Source of the DNA: an uncultured Muribaculum sp.
GTDB lineage: Bacteria; Bacteroidota; Bacteroidia; Bacteroidales; Muribaculaceae
Assembly: GCA_910587665.1 (NCBI GenBank)
Contig: CAJUMZ010000001.1
Coordinates: forward strand, 62,001-126,000
Direction of reading: 5' to 3'
DNA: 64,000 nt
The notes under the pieces were generated by a model. That model was not told where the DNA came from and did no database searches. It saw nothing but the letters and a program-made list of their open reading frames with translations. Positions 26,700-36,811 of the stretch are shown here, piece after piece. The position numbers and the translations under genes were made by a program. The number at the start of each line of letters is the position of its first letter. Position 1 is the stretch's first letter.

Positions 26700-27545
26700 C
26701 TACGGTGTCACTATTATAGTGCGCCTTACAACCCCCTGCGCGCTCCACACGCCGTATCCGCCCTTGATATTTGAACGCAGGTTGCCCGCTGACGACACGA
26801 ACTGGTTGCCCCCGAAAGCAACTTCATCATCGTAGCCGAGCCAGAAGTCGTAGACATCCGCCGTAACCGTACAAAGTGCCACATCGACAGTGTCGCCCAA
26901 CTTGAAGTGGGGCGAAAAATCATACGGGGAGGTATCCGTTTTAGGAGCATAAACCGGGACCGTGACTGTTTCAGCTGAGCCGTCGGTTTTCACTGCCCCC
27001 ATGAACGAGGGTAAAAAACGACCGTTGCTTCCATGTATACGGGTCAATATGTGATAATTCCTTTCACCGGGAGCGGGAAGAAAGCCGAGTGTTATCTCAC
27101 ACAAGGAGTCGGAATCCTGAATTTTTCGTGAGGTAAGTCGGGTTATACTCGCCGAAGGGGGCATTTTGCATGACGCCGTCACCTTCATGCCGTCATATGA
27201 TGCAGTTATGTCATATGTTTTGCCGGGGACTCCTCGCATTTCATATGTGCGATAAATATATGGCGGGAAATAATCCTCATTTGTCGTGCCGGTCAATACC
27301 ACCTCACGCTCGCCGTCGGAGACTGTCACCTTGCCCCATCTTACAAGGCAGTCACTGACAGGTGTACGGTCAGACGCATCAGGTACAATAGTTTTTGTAA
27401 GCACAACCACGGGATACCCGTCAGAGTCTATCCAACCGTCAACCACAAGAGAAGGCTGCGACGGGGCGATAGTGCCGTCACAAGATACAAGACAGAGCAT
27501 TGACGCCAGACATGATATAAAATATAGCACTCTCGATTTCATCAA
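26700..27545 (-). CDS. DUF4249 lipoprotein, TonB-receptor partner
   Basis: A 281-residue outer-membrane lipoprotein (signal MMKSRVLYFISCLASMLCLVSC, Cys22). A DUF4249 beta domain follows, with VVDGWIDSDGYPVVVLTKT and GVPGKTYDITASYDG. It overlaps the upstream TonB-dependent receptor by 4 bp (ATGA), so translation is coupled. In Bacteroidetes, DUF4249 proteins regularly pair with TonB receptors of this size, presumably as surface lids or binding subunits. The ligand is not known. Confidence 0.85.
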   Translation of the reverse strand: MMKSRVLYFISCLASMLCLVSCDGTIAPSQPSLVVDGWIDSDGYPVVVLTKTIVPDASDRTPVSDCLVRWGKVTVSDGEREVVLTGTTNEDYFPPYIYRTYEMRGVPGKTYDITASYDGMKVTASCKMPPSASITRLTSRKIQDSDSLCEITLGFLPAPGERNYHILTRIHGSNGRFLPSFMGAVKTDGSAETVTVPVYAPKTDTSPYDFSPHFKLGDTVDVALCTVTADVYDFWLGYDDEVAFGGNQFVSSAGNLRSNIKGGYGVWSAQGVVRRTIIVTP

Positions 27546-29611
27546 AATTCAATTGTATAACTGACCGATGGCATAAACCTGTAGAGCGACGCGACTTCCT
27601 TACGATAGAACATATTGTCATCACTGTCATAATTGTAACTTACAATGTCAATGTTACGATGGCCATAGGCATTAAGCACCGACACATTGACAAAATGCCT
27701 CAACTGCAATAATTTCCGCGTGGCAAACGAATATGTCGCCGACAAGTCAAGCCTGTGATATGCCGGAAGATTCCCGGAATTTCGTCTTCCATAATCCATG
27801 AATACATTTTCTCCTACCATATAGAATGCTTTTATCGGTGTCACGGGGCGACCGGAAGCATAGGTGAAGGCGGCAGAAAGTGACCACCGTGAGTCAATCC
27901 GGTAACGCGCAAACATGTTGACCGAGTGTCTCAACTCGGAAGATGCCGTGACCCACCCCACTGTCGGGTCAAACCGCCGCCGGGCAATTCCGAAAGCGTA
28001 TCCGGCAGAGCCGATGAAACGCCCGAAATTTCTCGACAACATCAAGTCAACGCCATAATTATACCCGTCGCCGGTCAGAATATTGTCGCGTGCCGTATAA
28101 TCCCCGTCAAGCAGCCCAAGGATGTATCCGTCATACTCCGAGCTGTTCCACAGACGCTTGAAATATATGTCGGCGGAACATGTATATCTTCCATCAAAAA
28201 ATGACTTGTTGTAATTGACAGCAGCCGACAACGCTCTCTGGACCGGTAGCTCTGCGGTTGAACCGAGCCAGAAGTTTGACGCGAGTCCGATATCAGAGAA
28301 ACCTACCTGATGGAGCGCCTGACTATACGAGGCAACCTGAAACTTAATATTGCCCCACGATTCCGACAACGAGGCGGTTACCGAAGGATCGACAAGCAAT
28401 TTCCTATATCTCCCCTGAGCGTAACCCGCAACACGGACAGCCACCGAAAGCATAAGCGGCTGAGATACACGCCTATAAACACCGGCCGACAAGGCTGCCT
28501 CGTAGCCATGTTCTTTTTCAGGCTCGACATGAGGCGAAGAATATCCTGAAAGATCAGCCCATTGCGGGAGTACAGTATTGAGCATCAGATCGTATCCGGC
28601 TTTCACACGCCAAAGGCTGTCAATCGGCAAGTCAATAGTGCCGTTGACAGATACCTGGGATATGCCCGACGGCAGTCTAAGCCCGAGTTGAGGCATCGCC
28701 AGGGAAAGGCGGTTGGAAAATCCCGAATAATATGCCGAAGTCTTAATAACGCCTTTCCCCATCCTATGCTCCCAGCCGACAGAAGCAACGATATTTTTCC
28801 ACTTCATAAGCGTATTCATCGCGTAGGCGTCATCCAAAATACGGAGATTGTCGGAATTCATAAAGAAGTCGGAGGTGATACGGTCATGCAATCCGGGAGT
28901 CCAGACTGCTGTCACGCTTACATCGCCAAGATCATAATATGTCGCCGAGCTATTGCCTCTCAGCAATTTGCCATATAGCTCATCAATATACGAGATCCTT
29001 GCCGATGCAATCACATCAAGTGTCCCGCTGACCGGGATACTCATGCCTAATCCGGAAGATATTACGCCGACATTGCCCGAACCGGCGACACGGTCAAGTT
29101 TGCCGCGACGCGTCGACATATCGACAAGACCGCCAAGCCGTGACGGCACAGGCAGTTCATGTATTGCCTTTTCTAATTTCACAATCGGATAATGGGCAGG
29201 AGAAACCACTGAAAATATACCGCCAAAATGATACGGAAAAAACAGCGGGGCGCCATTTATACGAAACAGAGTGTGGGAATAATCACCTCCCTGGATGGAT
29301 AGTCCCGAACCGTAATCGTTGCCGGAAGTAACTCCCGGCAGAAGTTTAAGATATCCTACCGCATCAGCCTCACCAAGCGAACGGAGATTCTTTCCTATTA
29401 GGGAGGCATCCACCGTAAGCACCCCGGAGTCATCAAGCCGGGATATCCTTTGTGAAGTAGCGACGACCTCAACTTCCCGAAGATTTACACTGTCGGCGGC
29501 TTCAGCGGCACGACATTCAATACTCCCGGTTAGGATAAAAGCCAATGAGAGCGATGCAATCCGTAAGGTCGCACCGCTCACACATCGTAACATAAGTCGT
29601 CGCGTTCTCAA
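27542..29611 (-). CDS. TonB-dependent outer-membrane receptor
   Basis: A 689-residue receptor. A signal peptide is followed by a plug domain (LREVEVVATSQRISRLDDSG, LLPGVTSGNDYGSGLSIQGG) and a beta-barrel ending in an aromatic residue (SVSYTIEF). It has no N-terminal carboxypeptidase-regulatory domain, so it is of the shorter type. It takes up an unknown ligand using TonB energy. It starts 3 bp after the lipoprotein gene (30994-29615) and overlaps the DUF4249 gene by 4 bp, forming a three-gene operon. Confidence 0.92.
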   Translation of the reverse strand: MRTRRLMLRCVSGATLRIASLSLAFILTGSIECRAAEAADSVNLREVEVVATSQRISRLDDSGVLTVDASLIGKNLRSLGEADAVGYLKLLPGVTSGNDYGSGLSIQGGDYSHTLFRINGAPLFFPYHFGGIFSVVSPAHYPIVKLEKAIHELPVPSRLGGLVDMSTRRGKLDRVAGSGNVGVISSGLGMSIPVSGTLDVIASARISYIDELYGKLLRGNSSATYYDLGDVSVTAVWTPGLHDRITSDFFMNSDNLRILDDAYAMNTLMKWKNIVASVGWEHRMGKGVIKTSAYYSGFSNRLSLAMPQLGLRLPSGISQVSVNGTIDLPIDSLWRVKAGYDLMLNTVLPQWADLSGYSSPHVEPEKEHGYEAALSAGVYRRVSQPLMLSVAVRVAGYAQGRYRKLLVDPSVTASLSESWGNIKFQVASYSQALHQVGFSDIGLASNFWLGSTAELPVQRALSAAVNYNKSFFDGRYTCSADIYFKRLWNSSEYDGYILGLLDGDYTARDNILTGDGYNYGVDLMLSRNFGRFIGSAGYAFGIARRRFDPTVGWVTASSELRHSVNMFARYRIDSRWSLSAAFTYASGRPVTPIKAFYMVGENVFMDYGRRNSGNLPAYHRLDLSATYSFATRKLLQLRHFVNVSVLNAYGHRNIDIVSYNYDSDDNMFYRKEVASLYRFMPSVSYTIEF

Positions 29612-29614
29612 TTA

Positions 29615-30994
29615 TTACCAGAGACTTGCGTATAGATAGAAGAGACTTGCAAACTTGTTTTCTACATTGGCAAAGCGGTCTTCATTGAAATATTCTTCAA
29701 ATGTGAAACGGCTGCCGTCATTGAATACCATCACAGGCTCCACAAGCCAGTCGCCCGAGCCGCCATAGTATTCATCGAAATATTTCTGCCATTCGATTTT
29801 TGCCTGCTCGGCGGATGTGTTTCCGAAATACATGCTTGCCTTTACATTGTTGTTAAGCACGGAAGCAAATTTTCCGGCATTGCTCTCAGCGTCTGAATTC
29901 CATCCACCGGACACATATTCATCATAATCACCGGCAGCCATGAGAGTGCCTATCTTATTAGTCTGAATCTTTACCTGCACTCGATCGAGCAAGTTAATAG
30001 AAGCATCACCGTTGCCAAACACATTGTCAATCTTACCCTTGACATCCTCAATATCCTCATCAAAAAGTTCGGAAAGATACTCAACATCACAAAGATTACT
30101 TCCCTTCAGCGTAGCCACAGAGGTCAGAAGACGTGTACCGCCGACATACATTGACTGAGATTCCTGTACAAGGCTGTTGTTGCCGTCGACAAGCGCGTCA
30201 AGGGATATATTTGCGGCATGAAGATTAGTCTTTACGTGGAAAGTCTTGCCTTTGATGTCAAGATTGGTTTCTACGACGCTCTTGACAAGCTCTTTTCCGG
30301 ATTCGGTAACAGTCATCACTATATTTTTGGGGACACTTACATTATAATGATCCTCATAATAATTTTCATTATATGTGTCATTTTCCCAATCATAGTCGTA
30401 GTCATAATCATAGTCGACATAGCCAAAATCCCAGTTACCACCGCTGACCTGCACCCGGATCTCCGTGGCGCCGAATAGGAACACTACGTCATTTCCGCTC
30501 GGATCACGAAGCCATGTCTCATTATGGGTATCGGGGGTATATATACCCTTGATCTTATCAAACGAGATTTCATAATTACGCACAAATGTATTTGCCGCAC
30601 GCGAGAGGCTGCCAAGATCACCTGTGGAAAGACCGCAGACAAACGATTTTGCCATCGTGGTAAGCATACTTTTTCCGCCGACCTCAAAGTTGAAGGCATT
30701 GCCGTCAAAGTCATATTCTCCGTAACGCTCAATATAATTATTGAACACGTCAATCACTTCCTTCTGATCATTGGGATTGAAAAGCTCGCTCACCTTTGAT
30801 GCCGTCTCATCAAGATAATTGCCCGCCTCGGTCGAAGTCATGGGATGATTTACCGATTCGTCTACTTGTCCGGGATCGACCACCGGATCATTTCCTTCGT
30901 CTACAGGTTCAGGATCATCGCTGCCACAAGAAACAAGTCCATTGATCATTAGTCCTGAAAAGGCCAGCAAGCCAAACAATTTTAAAAATTTCAT
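29615..30994 (-). CDS. Lipoprotein of unknown function with Asp/Tyr repeat
   Basis: A 459-residue lipoprotein (signal ends MINGLVSC, Cys23) followed by an acidic Pro/Asp/Glu linker (GSDDPEPVDEGNDPVVDP). The rest is mostly mixed alpha/beta with no family I recognise. Near residue 190 there is a striking DYDYDYDYDWENDTYNENYY stretch, which could bind cations or simply be a flexible acidic loop. It is the first gene of the operon with a TonB receptor and a DUF4249 protein, so it may help to capture or process the same ligand. Confidence 0.75.
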   Translation of the reverse strand: MKFLKLFGLLAFSGLMINGLVSCGSDDPEPVDEGNDPVVDPGQVDESVNHPMTSTEAGNYLDETASKVSELFNPNDQKEVIDVFNNYIERYGEYDFDGNAFNFEVGGKSMLTTMAKSFVCGLSTGDLGSLSRAANTFVRNYEISFDKIKGIYTPDTHNETWLRDPSGNDVVFLFGATEIRVQVSGGNWDFGYVDYDYDYDYDWENDTYNENYYEDHYNVSVPKNIVMTVTESGKELVKSVVETNLDIKGKTFHVKTNLHAANISLDALVDGNNSLVQESQSMYVGGTRLLTSVATLKGSNLCDVEYLSELFDEDIEDVKGKIDNVFGNGDASINLLDRVQVKIQTNKIGTLMAAGDYDEYVSGGWNSDAESNAGKFASVLNNNVKASMYFGNTSAEQAKIEWQKYFDEYYGGSGDWLVEPVMVFNDGSRFTFEEYFNEDRFANVENKFASLFYLYASLW

Positions 30995-31025
30995 AGTCTT
31001 ATGTGATAAAATGATTTATTTGATG

Positions 31026-31033
31026 CAAAATTA
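31026..31033 (-). promoter_or_regulatory. Bacteroidetes-type promoter (TAATTTTG) of the lipoprotein/TonB/DUF4249 operon
   Basis: On the minus strand TAATTTTG fits TAnnTTTG, 32 bp upstream of the lipoprotein start codon. Confidence 0.6.
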
Positions 31034-31130
31034 AGTATAATTGTCCCGCGGATTGCGCGCCTTATGTTAAAATATCCAAACGAAACCAATAAACGGCTCA
31101 AACCGTCTTTTTCGCAGCACAAATCACATT

Positions 31131-33299
31131 TTACAGATCGATTTTCTTCACACGGTTGCGCTGCGTAAACCGCTTGCGCAGCTGTATCAGTCGGCGGTAA
31201 TACGAAAGGATGTGAAGCCAGATTCCGCTCGGTGTGGCAGTGACATCACTTACAAGCGGGTCGATGGAAGAAGCCGTGCTGACATCGGAACCAAACTGCT
31301 CAGGATAAAGCACAATCAAGTTATTGCGTGAGAAATATTTCTGAAGAAATCCCGGCAGTTCATCCATCGCCGAGTTGAATGACAATGACGCGCGACGTGC
31401 ACTTACCACAATGAACAGATCATCATCAAGTATACGGTTGGCAAGCAGCACAAAATCATCCCATTCCTCCACGTCGCGATATTCGCTACGTATATCGTAA
31501 CGCTCCTTATGAAGCACACCGCGGATGTAGGGCTGCACATCGGGATGACAGCAGAATATCACCCTGCATCCAAGCTGACGTGCAAGATTGCCCACAGCCA
31601 TCACCCAGCGACGGAAACCGGTCTCATACTGAGCCTTGTCGGGCACCGACACCACAATTCTTGTAATGGTGCTGACCGGAATAAAACAACGGGTTATGAC
31701 CACCATACGGTGAGTGGAAGTAAGAAGCTGCTCTATCTTGTTACCAAAAAAGGAGTCAATCACGGTTGCCTTACGGTGCATTCCTATGATCACATCAGAT
31801 ATGTCACGCTCCTCAATGGTGTTGACAAGACCGGTGACCACATTGAGGTCGTAACGCTCTATCGTCTCAAGCTTGGCGTCGACACTCGCCGCCGCCTGCT
31901 CTGCAACATCGAGAGAGTTTCGACCGATCGCCCTTGAACCTGCGGAATTGTCGTTACGCACATGAATGGCATACAACTTATTGCCTTTTATATAAGGGTT
32001 GCGAGTAAGTATTGCAAGCTCGACAAGCGAAGCCGCCGTTATTGGATTGGACACGGTGATAAGCGTGTTTGAAAATTTTTCTATACGCTCACCCTCGCCC
32101 GATTCCGATTCAAGCTGCTGCAGTTTAAGCCGCGAGGCGGCGCGCTCGGTTATAATCGAAGAGATGGTACAGGTGACAAGGATCATGACAATCGTACCAT
32201 TGAGCACCTCTTCACCAAACATGCCGATATTGAATCCGATCATCACGGCGGCAAGCGTAGCGGCAGCCTGTGCATTGGACAATCCGAATATCATGCTCCG
32301 CTCCGCGCTGTTCATCTTATAGATGCGTTGGGTAAGCCATGCGGCAAGCCATTTCACCAAGGTAGCCATGGCGGTCATTACCGCAGCGACATACACCGTG
32401 TCCCAACTCTTGACCACAACACCGACATTTATAAGCATGCCTACACCTATTAGGAAATATGGGATGAAAATCGCATTGCCGACAAACTCTATACGGTTCA
32501 TCAGCGGAGACATGTTGGGTATATAGCGGTTAAGCACAAGTCCTGCAAAGAAAGCGCCAAGCACACTCTCAAGCCCTATCATCTGGGCCGAGAAGCTTGC
32601 GAGAAACACCATCGCGAGGACATATACAAACTGCGACACATTGTCGCTGTATTTCTTGAAGAACCACCGTGTGAGCCTCGGGAAAGAATACACCACCACG
32701 ATGCAATAAAGCACCAGGCGCAGCATAAGGCGCAACACCTCGCCGATATTAAACGCCCCGTCGGAATATATGCCGACACATACAGCAAGCACAATCAACG
32801 CGCCGAGCACAGTGACAATCGTACCGGCAATAGTGATAATCACAGCAGGTGTCTTTGTCAACCCGAAACGCGAGACGACAGGATAGGCGATAAGCGTATG
32901 AGACGCATACATCGAGGCAAGCAGCACAGAAGTAAGCCAGTCAAGACCAAGCATATAATATGACGAGACAGTACCGAGGACCATCGGTACAAGAAACGTG
33001 TACATGCCGAAACAGAGTCCCTTTTTGAGATTCTTTTTCAGATGATACATGTCGATCTCTATGCCGGCAAGAAACATCAGGTAGAGGATACCCACCTGAC
33101 CGAATATGGCAAAACTCGCGTCGCGGGCAAGAAGCCCTATACCGTGAGGACCGACCACCACTCCGGCGACAATCATGCCTATGATATGGGGAATCCTCAG
33201 CTTGTTGAGCAAAAGCGGAGACAACAATATGATAACCAGCACGATAAAAAATATCAGCACCGGGTCAGTGACAAGGACAGCCGCATTCATGACACTCAT
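31131..33299 (-). CDS. Cation:proton antiporter (CPA2 family) with universal-stress-like C-terminus
   Basis: A 722-residue inner-membrane protein. About 12 membrane helices fill residues 10-400, with CPA2 features such as LLNKLRIPHIIGMIVAGVVVGPHGIG and the helix GLESVLGAFFAGLVLNR. The soluble C-terminal half (about 420-680) looks like two universal-stress-protein-type domains (YAIHVRNDNS, DVIIGMHRK, RIVVSVPDKA). It exchanges Na+ or K+ for protons; the ion is not readable. It is a single-gene unit with its own promoter. Confidence 0.88.
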   Translation of the reverse strand: MSVMNAAVLVTDPVLIFFIVLVIILLSPLLLNKLRIPHIIGMIVAGVVVGPHGIGLLARDASFAIFGQVGILYLMFLAGIEIDMYHLKKNLKKGLCFGMYTFLVPMVLGTVSSYYMLGLDWLTSVLLASMYASHTLIAYPVVSRFGLTKTPAVIITIAGTIVTVLGALIVLAVCVGIYSDGAFNIGEVLRLMLRLVLYCIVVVYSFPRLTRWFFKKYSDNVSQFVYVLAMVFLASFSAQMIGLESVLGAFFAGLVLNRYIPNMSPLMNRIEFVGNAIFIPYFLIGVGMLINVGVVVKSWDTVYVAAVMTAMATLVKWLAAWLTQRIYKMNSAERSMIFGLSNAQAAATLAAVMIGFNIGMFGEEVLNGTIVMILVTCTISSIITERAASRLKLQQLESESGEGERIEKFSNTLITVSNPITAASLVELAILTRNPYIKGNKLYAIHVRNDNSAGSRAIGRNSLDVAEQAAASVDAKLETIERYDLNVVTGLVNTIEERDISDVIIGMHRKATVIDSFFGNKIEQLLTSTHRMVVITRCFIPVSTITRIVVSVPDKAQYETGFRRWVMAVGNLARQLGCRVIFCCHPDVQPYIRGVLHKERYDIRSEYRDVEEWDDFVLLANRILDDDLFIVVSARRASLSFNSAMDELPGFLQKYFSRNNLIVLYPEQFGSDVSTASSIDPLVSDVTATPSGIWLHILSYYRRLIQLRKRFTQRNRVKKIDL

Positions 33300-33325
33300 A
33301 CTATTGCTCTGAAAAATATTTGTTA

Positions 33326-33333
33326 CAAAATTA
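33326..33333 (-). promoter_or_regulatory. Bacteroidetes-type promoter (TAATTTTG) of the antiporter gene
   Basis: On the minus strand TAATTTTG fits TAnnTTTG, 27 bp upstream of the antiporter start. Confidence 0.6.
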
Positions 33334-33347
33334 ACGAATTTTCATCA

Positions 33348-33382
33348 AATAAAAAAAGGAGGCGGCTCTCGTCGACTCCTTT
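33348..33382 (-). terminator. Terminator of asd
   Basis: On the minus strand AAAGGAG (33382-33376) pairs with CTCCTTT (33361-33355), followed by a run of T from 33354 down. It lies about 67 bp after the asd stop. Confidence 0.75.
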
Positions 33383-33449
33383 CGTTCATAAAATAAAGGC
33401 TTAAAAGAATAAAATCTTAGTTTGTACAGAGGTTTCTTATAAGGATATA

Positions 33450-34469
33450 TTAATTTTCAAATTTCTTTCCGTGGGCAATCATGTACTGCGCGATCTGCAC
33501 GGCATTGAGAGCGGCACCCTTCTTGATCTGGTCGCCCACTACCCAGAATGACAGTCCGTTTTCGCAGGTAAGATCCTTGCGTAGACGACCCACATATACA
33601 GGGTCTTCATTGGCGATATCAAGGGGCATCGGATATTTCTTGTTTTCCGGCTCGTCAAAAAGCACCACACCCTCCGCCTCGGAAAGAGCCTTACGGGCTT
33701 CGTCAAGCGAGATGGGGCGCTCGGTCTCGATCCATATCGACTCCGAATGAGCACGCATCACCGGAACACGCACGCATGTGGCACTTACATCAAGCGCAGG
33801 GGCATGCATGATTTTCTTTGTCTCATTGTACATCTTCATTTCCTCCTTGGTGTAACCGTTGTCAGTAAACACGTCAACCTGAGGAATCACGTTGTAAGCA
33901 AGCTGATAGGCAAACTTCTCGACAGTGGGCTGCTCACCCCTGACAATCTGCGCATACTGCTCCACAAGCTCGTCCATGGCAGCCGCTCCCGCACCGGAAG
34001 CCGCCTGATATGTAGCCACATGCACCCGCTTTATCGGGGATATGTCGTTCAGCGGCTTAAGGGCGACAACCATCTGAATGGTCGTGCAGTTGGGATTGGC
34101 AATGATATTGCGGGGAGTATCGAAAGCATCGTCACCGTTGACTTCAGGCACAACCAAAGGCACATCCTCATCCATGCGGAATGCGCTTGAATTGTCGATC
34201 ATGATCGCGCCATGCTTGGTTATAGTCTCGGCAAACTCGCGTGACGTACCGGCACCGGCCGAAGTAAACGCGATGTCAACGCCCTTGAAGTCATCGTTAT
34301 GTTTTAGCTCCTTTACCTCAATTTCCTTGCCGCGGAAAGTATATTTCCGACCGGCACTGCGTATAGAGCCGAATAGCAACAACTCGTCAACAGGGAAATT
34401 CTGCTGATCAAGGACACGAAGAAACTCTTGTCCGACGGCGCCGCTTGCACCAACTATCGCAACTTTCAT
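33450..34469 (-). CDS. asd: Aspartate-semialdehyde dehydrogenase
   Basis: A 339-residue NADPH-dependent enzyme that makes aspartate semialdehyde from aspartyl phosphate on the way to lysine/diaminopimelate, threonine and methionine. The N-terminal Rossmann motif VAIVGASGAVGQ and the active-site cysteine in IIANPNCTTIQM are clear. Longer in-frame starts exist up to 34574, but a TACCTTTG promoter at 34503-34496 lies inside that extension, so the start at 34469 is preferred. It is monocistronic with a terminator. Confidence 0.95.
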   Translation of the reverse strand: MKVAIVGASGAVGQEFLRVLDQQNFPVDELLLFGSIRSAGRKYTFRGKEIEVKELKHNDDFKGVDIAFTSAGAGTSREFAETITKHGAIMIDNSSAFRMDEDVPLVVPEVNGDDAFDTPRNIIANPNCTTIQMVVALKPLNDISPIKRVHVATYQAASGAGAAAMDELVEQYAQIVRGEQPTVEKFAYQLAYNVIPQVDVFTDNGYTKEEMKMYNETKKIMHAPALDVSATCVRVPVMRAHSESIWIETERPISLDEARKALSEAEGVVLFDEPENKKYPMPLDIANEDPVYVGRLRKDLTCENGLSFWVVGDQIKKGAALNAVQIAQYMIAHGKKFEN

Positions 34470-34495
34470 AGACTTACAATTTCTTTTTAATCGCA

Positions 34496-34503
34496 CAAAG
34501 GTA
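34496..34503 (-). promoter_or_regulatory. Bacteroidetes-type promoter (TACCTTTG) of asd
   Basis: On the minus strand TACCTTTG fits TAnnTTTG, 27 bp upstream of the asd ATG. It decides the start codon. Confidence 0.65.
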
Positions 34504-34611
34504 AATATTTCTTCCCTTTTTTCCAAATTTTCTGAAAAAGCGACAACAAAAAAGTAGCGGGACATGTCGTACATGCACGATACTGCCCCGCCATACTTTT
34601 ATAAGATTGCG

Positions 34612-35886
34612 TCAGAATGTCACAGCAAGCTGAGCCTGGAGACGGTTGGCATGGAGTGACGCACCATCAAATGACTTGCGATGTCCATAGTCATATTCTA
34701 TACCCACACCGACTATTTTGTTAACAGTATATATAAAGTTGGCTGCAACGTAGTCACCGTAGCGATACTGATCCGCCCCGGGAGCAGTCCCGTCAGGCGC
34801 CCAGTTTGTGAGATGGCTGTAGGCACCGTTAAATGCAAGACGTGAAGTAAGATTTACAGTCATGCCGGCAGTAAGCCCCATTGACTTCATCAAGCGGCAC
34901 CTTCCGGCTTTTTCCATGTCAGGCACTGCATCCAGACCAAGCCCCTCATCGTCCTGAAGATATTCCGCAATACCTTCACCATAAGTAGCGTCATAGTAGA
35001 AAGTCAATGCAGGCATCACCTTTGCCAGCCCCGACAATTGCACACCCCATCCTACAGGAGTATGATTTTTCCCGGCGACGACATCCCGGTACTGCATAGG
35101 CCTTACAAGTCCGGACAATCTGAGATGGCTTGCTCCATCTCCCCAACCATATTGGAGATACAACGGTATTGCCGGCGCACGCTGGCTGACATTTGCCGTA
35201 CCGTTGCCTGTAGTTATATCGGCTGAAGGAGCCTCAATTCCTATCGCACCTGAAAAAGAGGAGGTAAATTCATGTATGTAACCGGCCGTGAACACAGTAA
35301 AATCAGCTGATCCGTTAGGGCCCTGCGAGTCAATAGTATAAGGCATTGCGGCACCATCGTTAAAAAGGCTTGACGTATATCCGACCTGAAATCCGCGATA
35401 GGTTATGTAAAAATGCGACACATCAAATCCATAATCATTTCCGTTATTTATTTCCGCCTTAAAGAAAAGACCGATCCTGTTTTTAGTTCCCGGCATGGCG
35501 ACAGCATTTATATGAAATGAAGATGTGAGCGCAGTAAATCTCAATGCCGCACCGCTACCCGGCGCGGAAGGGGTTAAAGAAGACGGGATAAAGTCCACCG
35601 GCGACGGCATATTGTCGCCAAAATCCACAATACCCTCACCCAGGAACTGAGCACCGATACCAAGATAGAATTTTTTGTCTTTACCCACAATGGCAAATCG
35701 GGGCAAACCATTGTCATTCTGACGTTTTGGCGCATTTTTCACAAACTCCGACTGGACATCGCGAGCAGTCCCTTCATCTCCCGAAATAACGGTGACAATC
35801 ACCTCTTCTTCCTCCTGTGCAACGACACTCGCCGGAATTGCCAACAACGCAGCCGTCAACGGAATAATCAATAACCTTTTCATCAA
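34612..35886 (-). CDS. Outer-membrane porin-like protein (DcaP-like)
   Basis: A 424-residue predicted outer-membrane beta-barrel with a signal peptide (ending ASVVAQ) and an acidic linker. Alternating amphipathic strands (for example FHINAVAMPG, IGLFFKAEINNG, FYITYRGFQVGYTSSLF) run to a C-terminal aromatic residue (AQLAVTF). The pattern resembles DcaP-like trimeric porins, but the short N-terminus lacks an obvious coiled coil, so this is only a likeness. No neighbours point to a substrate. Confidence 0.72.
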   Translation of the reverse strand: MMKRLLIIPLTAALLAIPASVVAQEEEEVIVTVISGDEGTARDVQSEFVKNAPKRQNDNGLPRFAIVGKDKKFYLGIGAQFLGEGIVDFGDNMPSPVDFIPSSLTPSAPGSGAALRFTALTSSFHINAVAMPGTKNRIGLFFKAEINNGNDYGFDVSHFYITYRGFQVGYTSSLFNDGAAMPYTIDSQGPNGSADFTVFTAGYIHEFTSSFSGAIGIEAPSADITTGNGTANVSQRAPAIPLYLQYGWGDGASHLRLSGLVRPMQYRDVVAGKNHTPVGWGVQLSGLAKVMPALTFYYDATYGEGIAEYLQDDEGLGLDAVPDMEKAGRCRLMKSMGLTAGMTVNLTSRLAFNGAYSHLTNWAPDGTAPGADQYRYGDYVAANFIYTVNKIVGVGIEYDYGHRKSFDGASLHANRLQAQLAVTF

Positions 35887-36028
35887 TCCTGAACTGTTTA
35901 AATGTTATATAATTTTGTTTTGTCCTAAAATATATTCAATAGACAAAACATTATCCGCAATAAAAAAGATTGCGGACAATTACGTTTTAACATTTTAACA
36001 ATTTCAAACTGACGCTAAGAATAAAGTG

Positions 36029-36805
36029 TCACCCTACCACGTGGGTACCGCGGGCAAGATCACAAAGCGATGACGCCATGGTGATTATCACCCGACACAC
36101 TCCGGCATCAACCGCCGACAGCGCATTTTCAAGCTTCGGAATCATGCCACCGGAAACTATGCCCTCCTCCTTGAGCGAAAGAAATAATTCCCGATTTATC
36201 TCTGGGATAACCGAACTGTCATCATTCTCATCACGTAGCACTCCCGGCTTTTCAAAGCAATACACGAGATTCACGTCAAAATACGGGGCAAGCCCCTTAG
36301 CCGTCTCTCCCGCCATAGTGTCGGCATTGGTGTTAAGCAGGTGTCCGTCGCCATCATGAGTCAGAGGGGCTATAACCGGAACAACACCTGAACGCAGCAA
36401 CGCGGAGAGCGCCTCGCCGTTTACTCGGTCGACATCACCGACCCAACCGTAATCTACACTCTTCACCGGGCGGCGGTGACTCCTGATTATATCCATGTCG
36501 GCGCCGGTCATGCCAAGGGCGTCAACCCCGAGAGCCTGAAGACGCGCCACAACCTTCTTGTTGACAAGACCGCCATATACCATCGTCACGACATCAAGCA
36601 TCGCATCGTCAGTGACGCGCCTGCCGTCAACCATTTTTGTCTCAATACCGAGCGACGCAGCAACCTTGGTAGCAGAACGCCCTCCGCCGTGAACGAGCAG
36701 CTTAAACCCGTCAATAGCGGCAAAGTCGCGAAGGAGACTATTTAAAGAAGCCTCCTCCTCGACAATCTTGCCGCCCACCTTTATTATTGTGAGCTTATCT
36801 TTCAT
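36029..36805 (-). CDS. argB: Acetylglutamate (or succinylglutamate) kinase
   Basis: A 258-residue amino-acid kinase of arginine synthesis. Visible are KVGGKIVEEE (phosphate-binding lysine), LVHGGGRSAT and LLNTNADTMAGETAKGL. In Bacteroides the arginine pathway uses N-succinyl rather than N-acetyl intermediates, so the real substrate here may be N-succinylglutamate; this is inferred from lineage only. It starts 6 bp after the prfB stop and is the last gene of an acyl-CoA ligase - prfB - argB operon. Confidence 0.92.
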   Translation of the reverse strand: MKDKLTIIKVGGKIVEEEASLNSLLRDFAAIDGFKLLVHGGGRSATKVAASLGIETKMVDGRRVTDDAMLDVVTMVYGGLVNKKVVARLQALGVDALGMTGADMDIIRSHRRPVKSVDYGWVGDVDRVNGEALSALLRSGVVPVIAPLTHDGDGHLLNTNADTMAGETAKGLAPYFDVNLVYCFEKPGVLRDENDDSSVIPEINRELFLSLKEEGIVSGGMIPKLENALSAVDAGVCRVIITMASSLCDLARGTHVVG

Positions 36806-36811
36806 ACTTGA

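Noticed and set aside
30410..30430. Asp-Tyr repeat in the lipoprotein as a microsatellite or calcium site
   Set aside because: Only about four units; too short to call a functional repeat.
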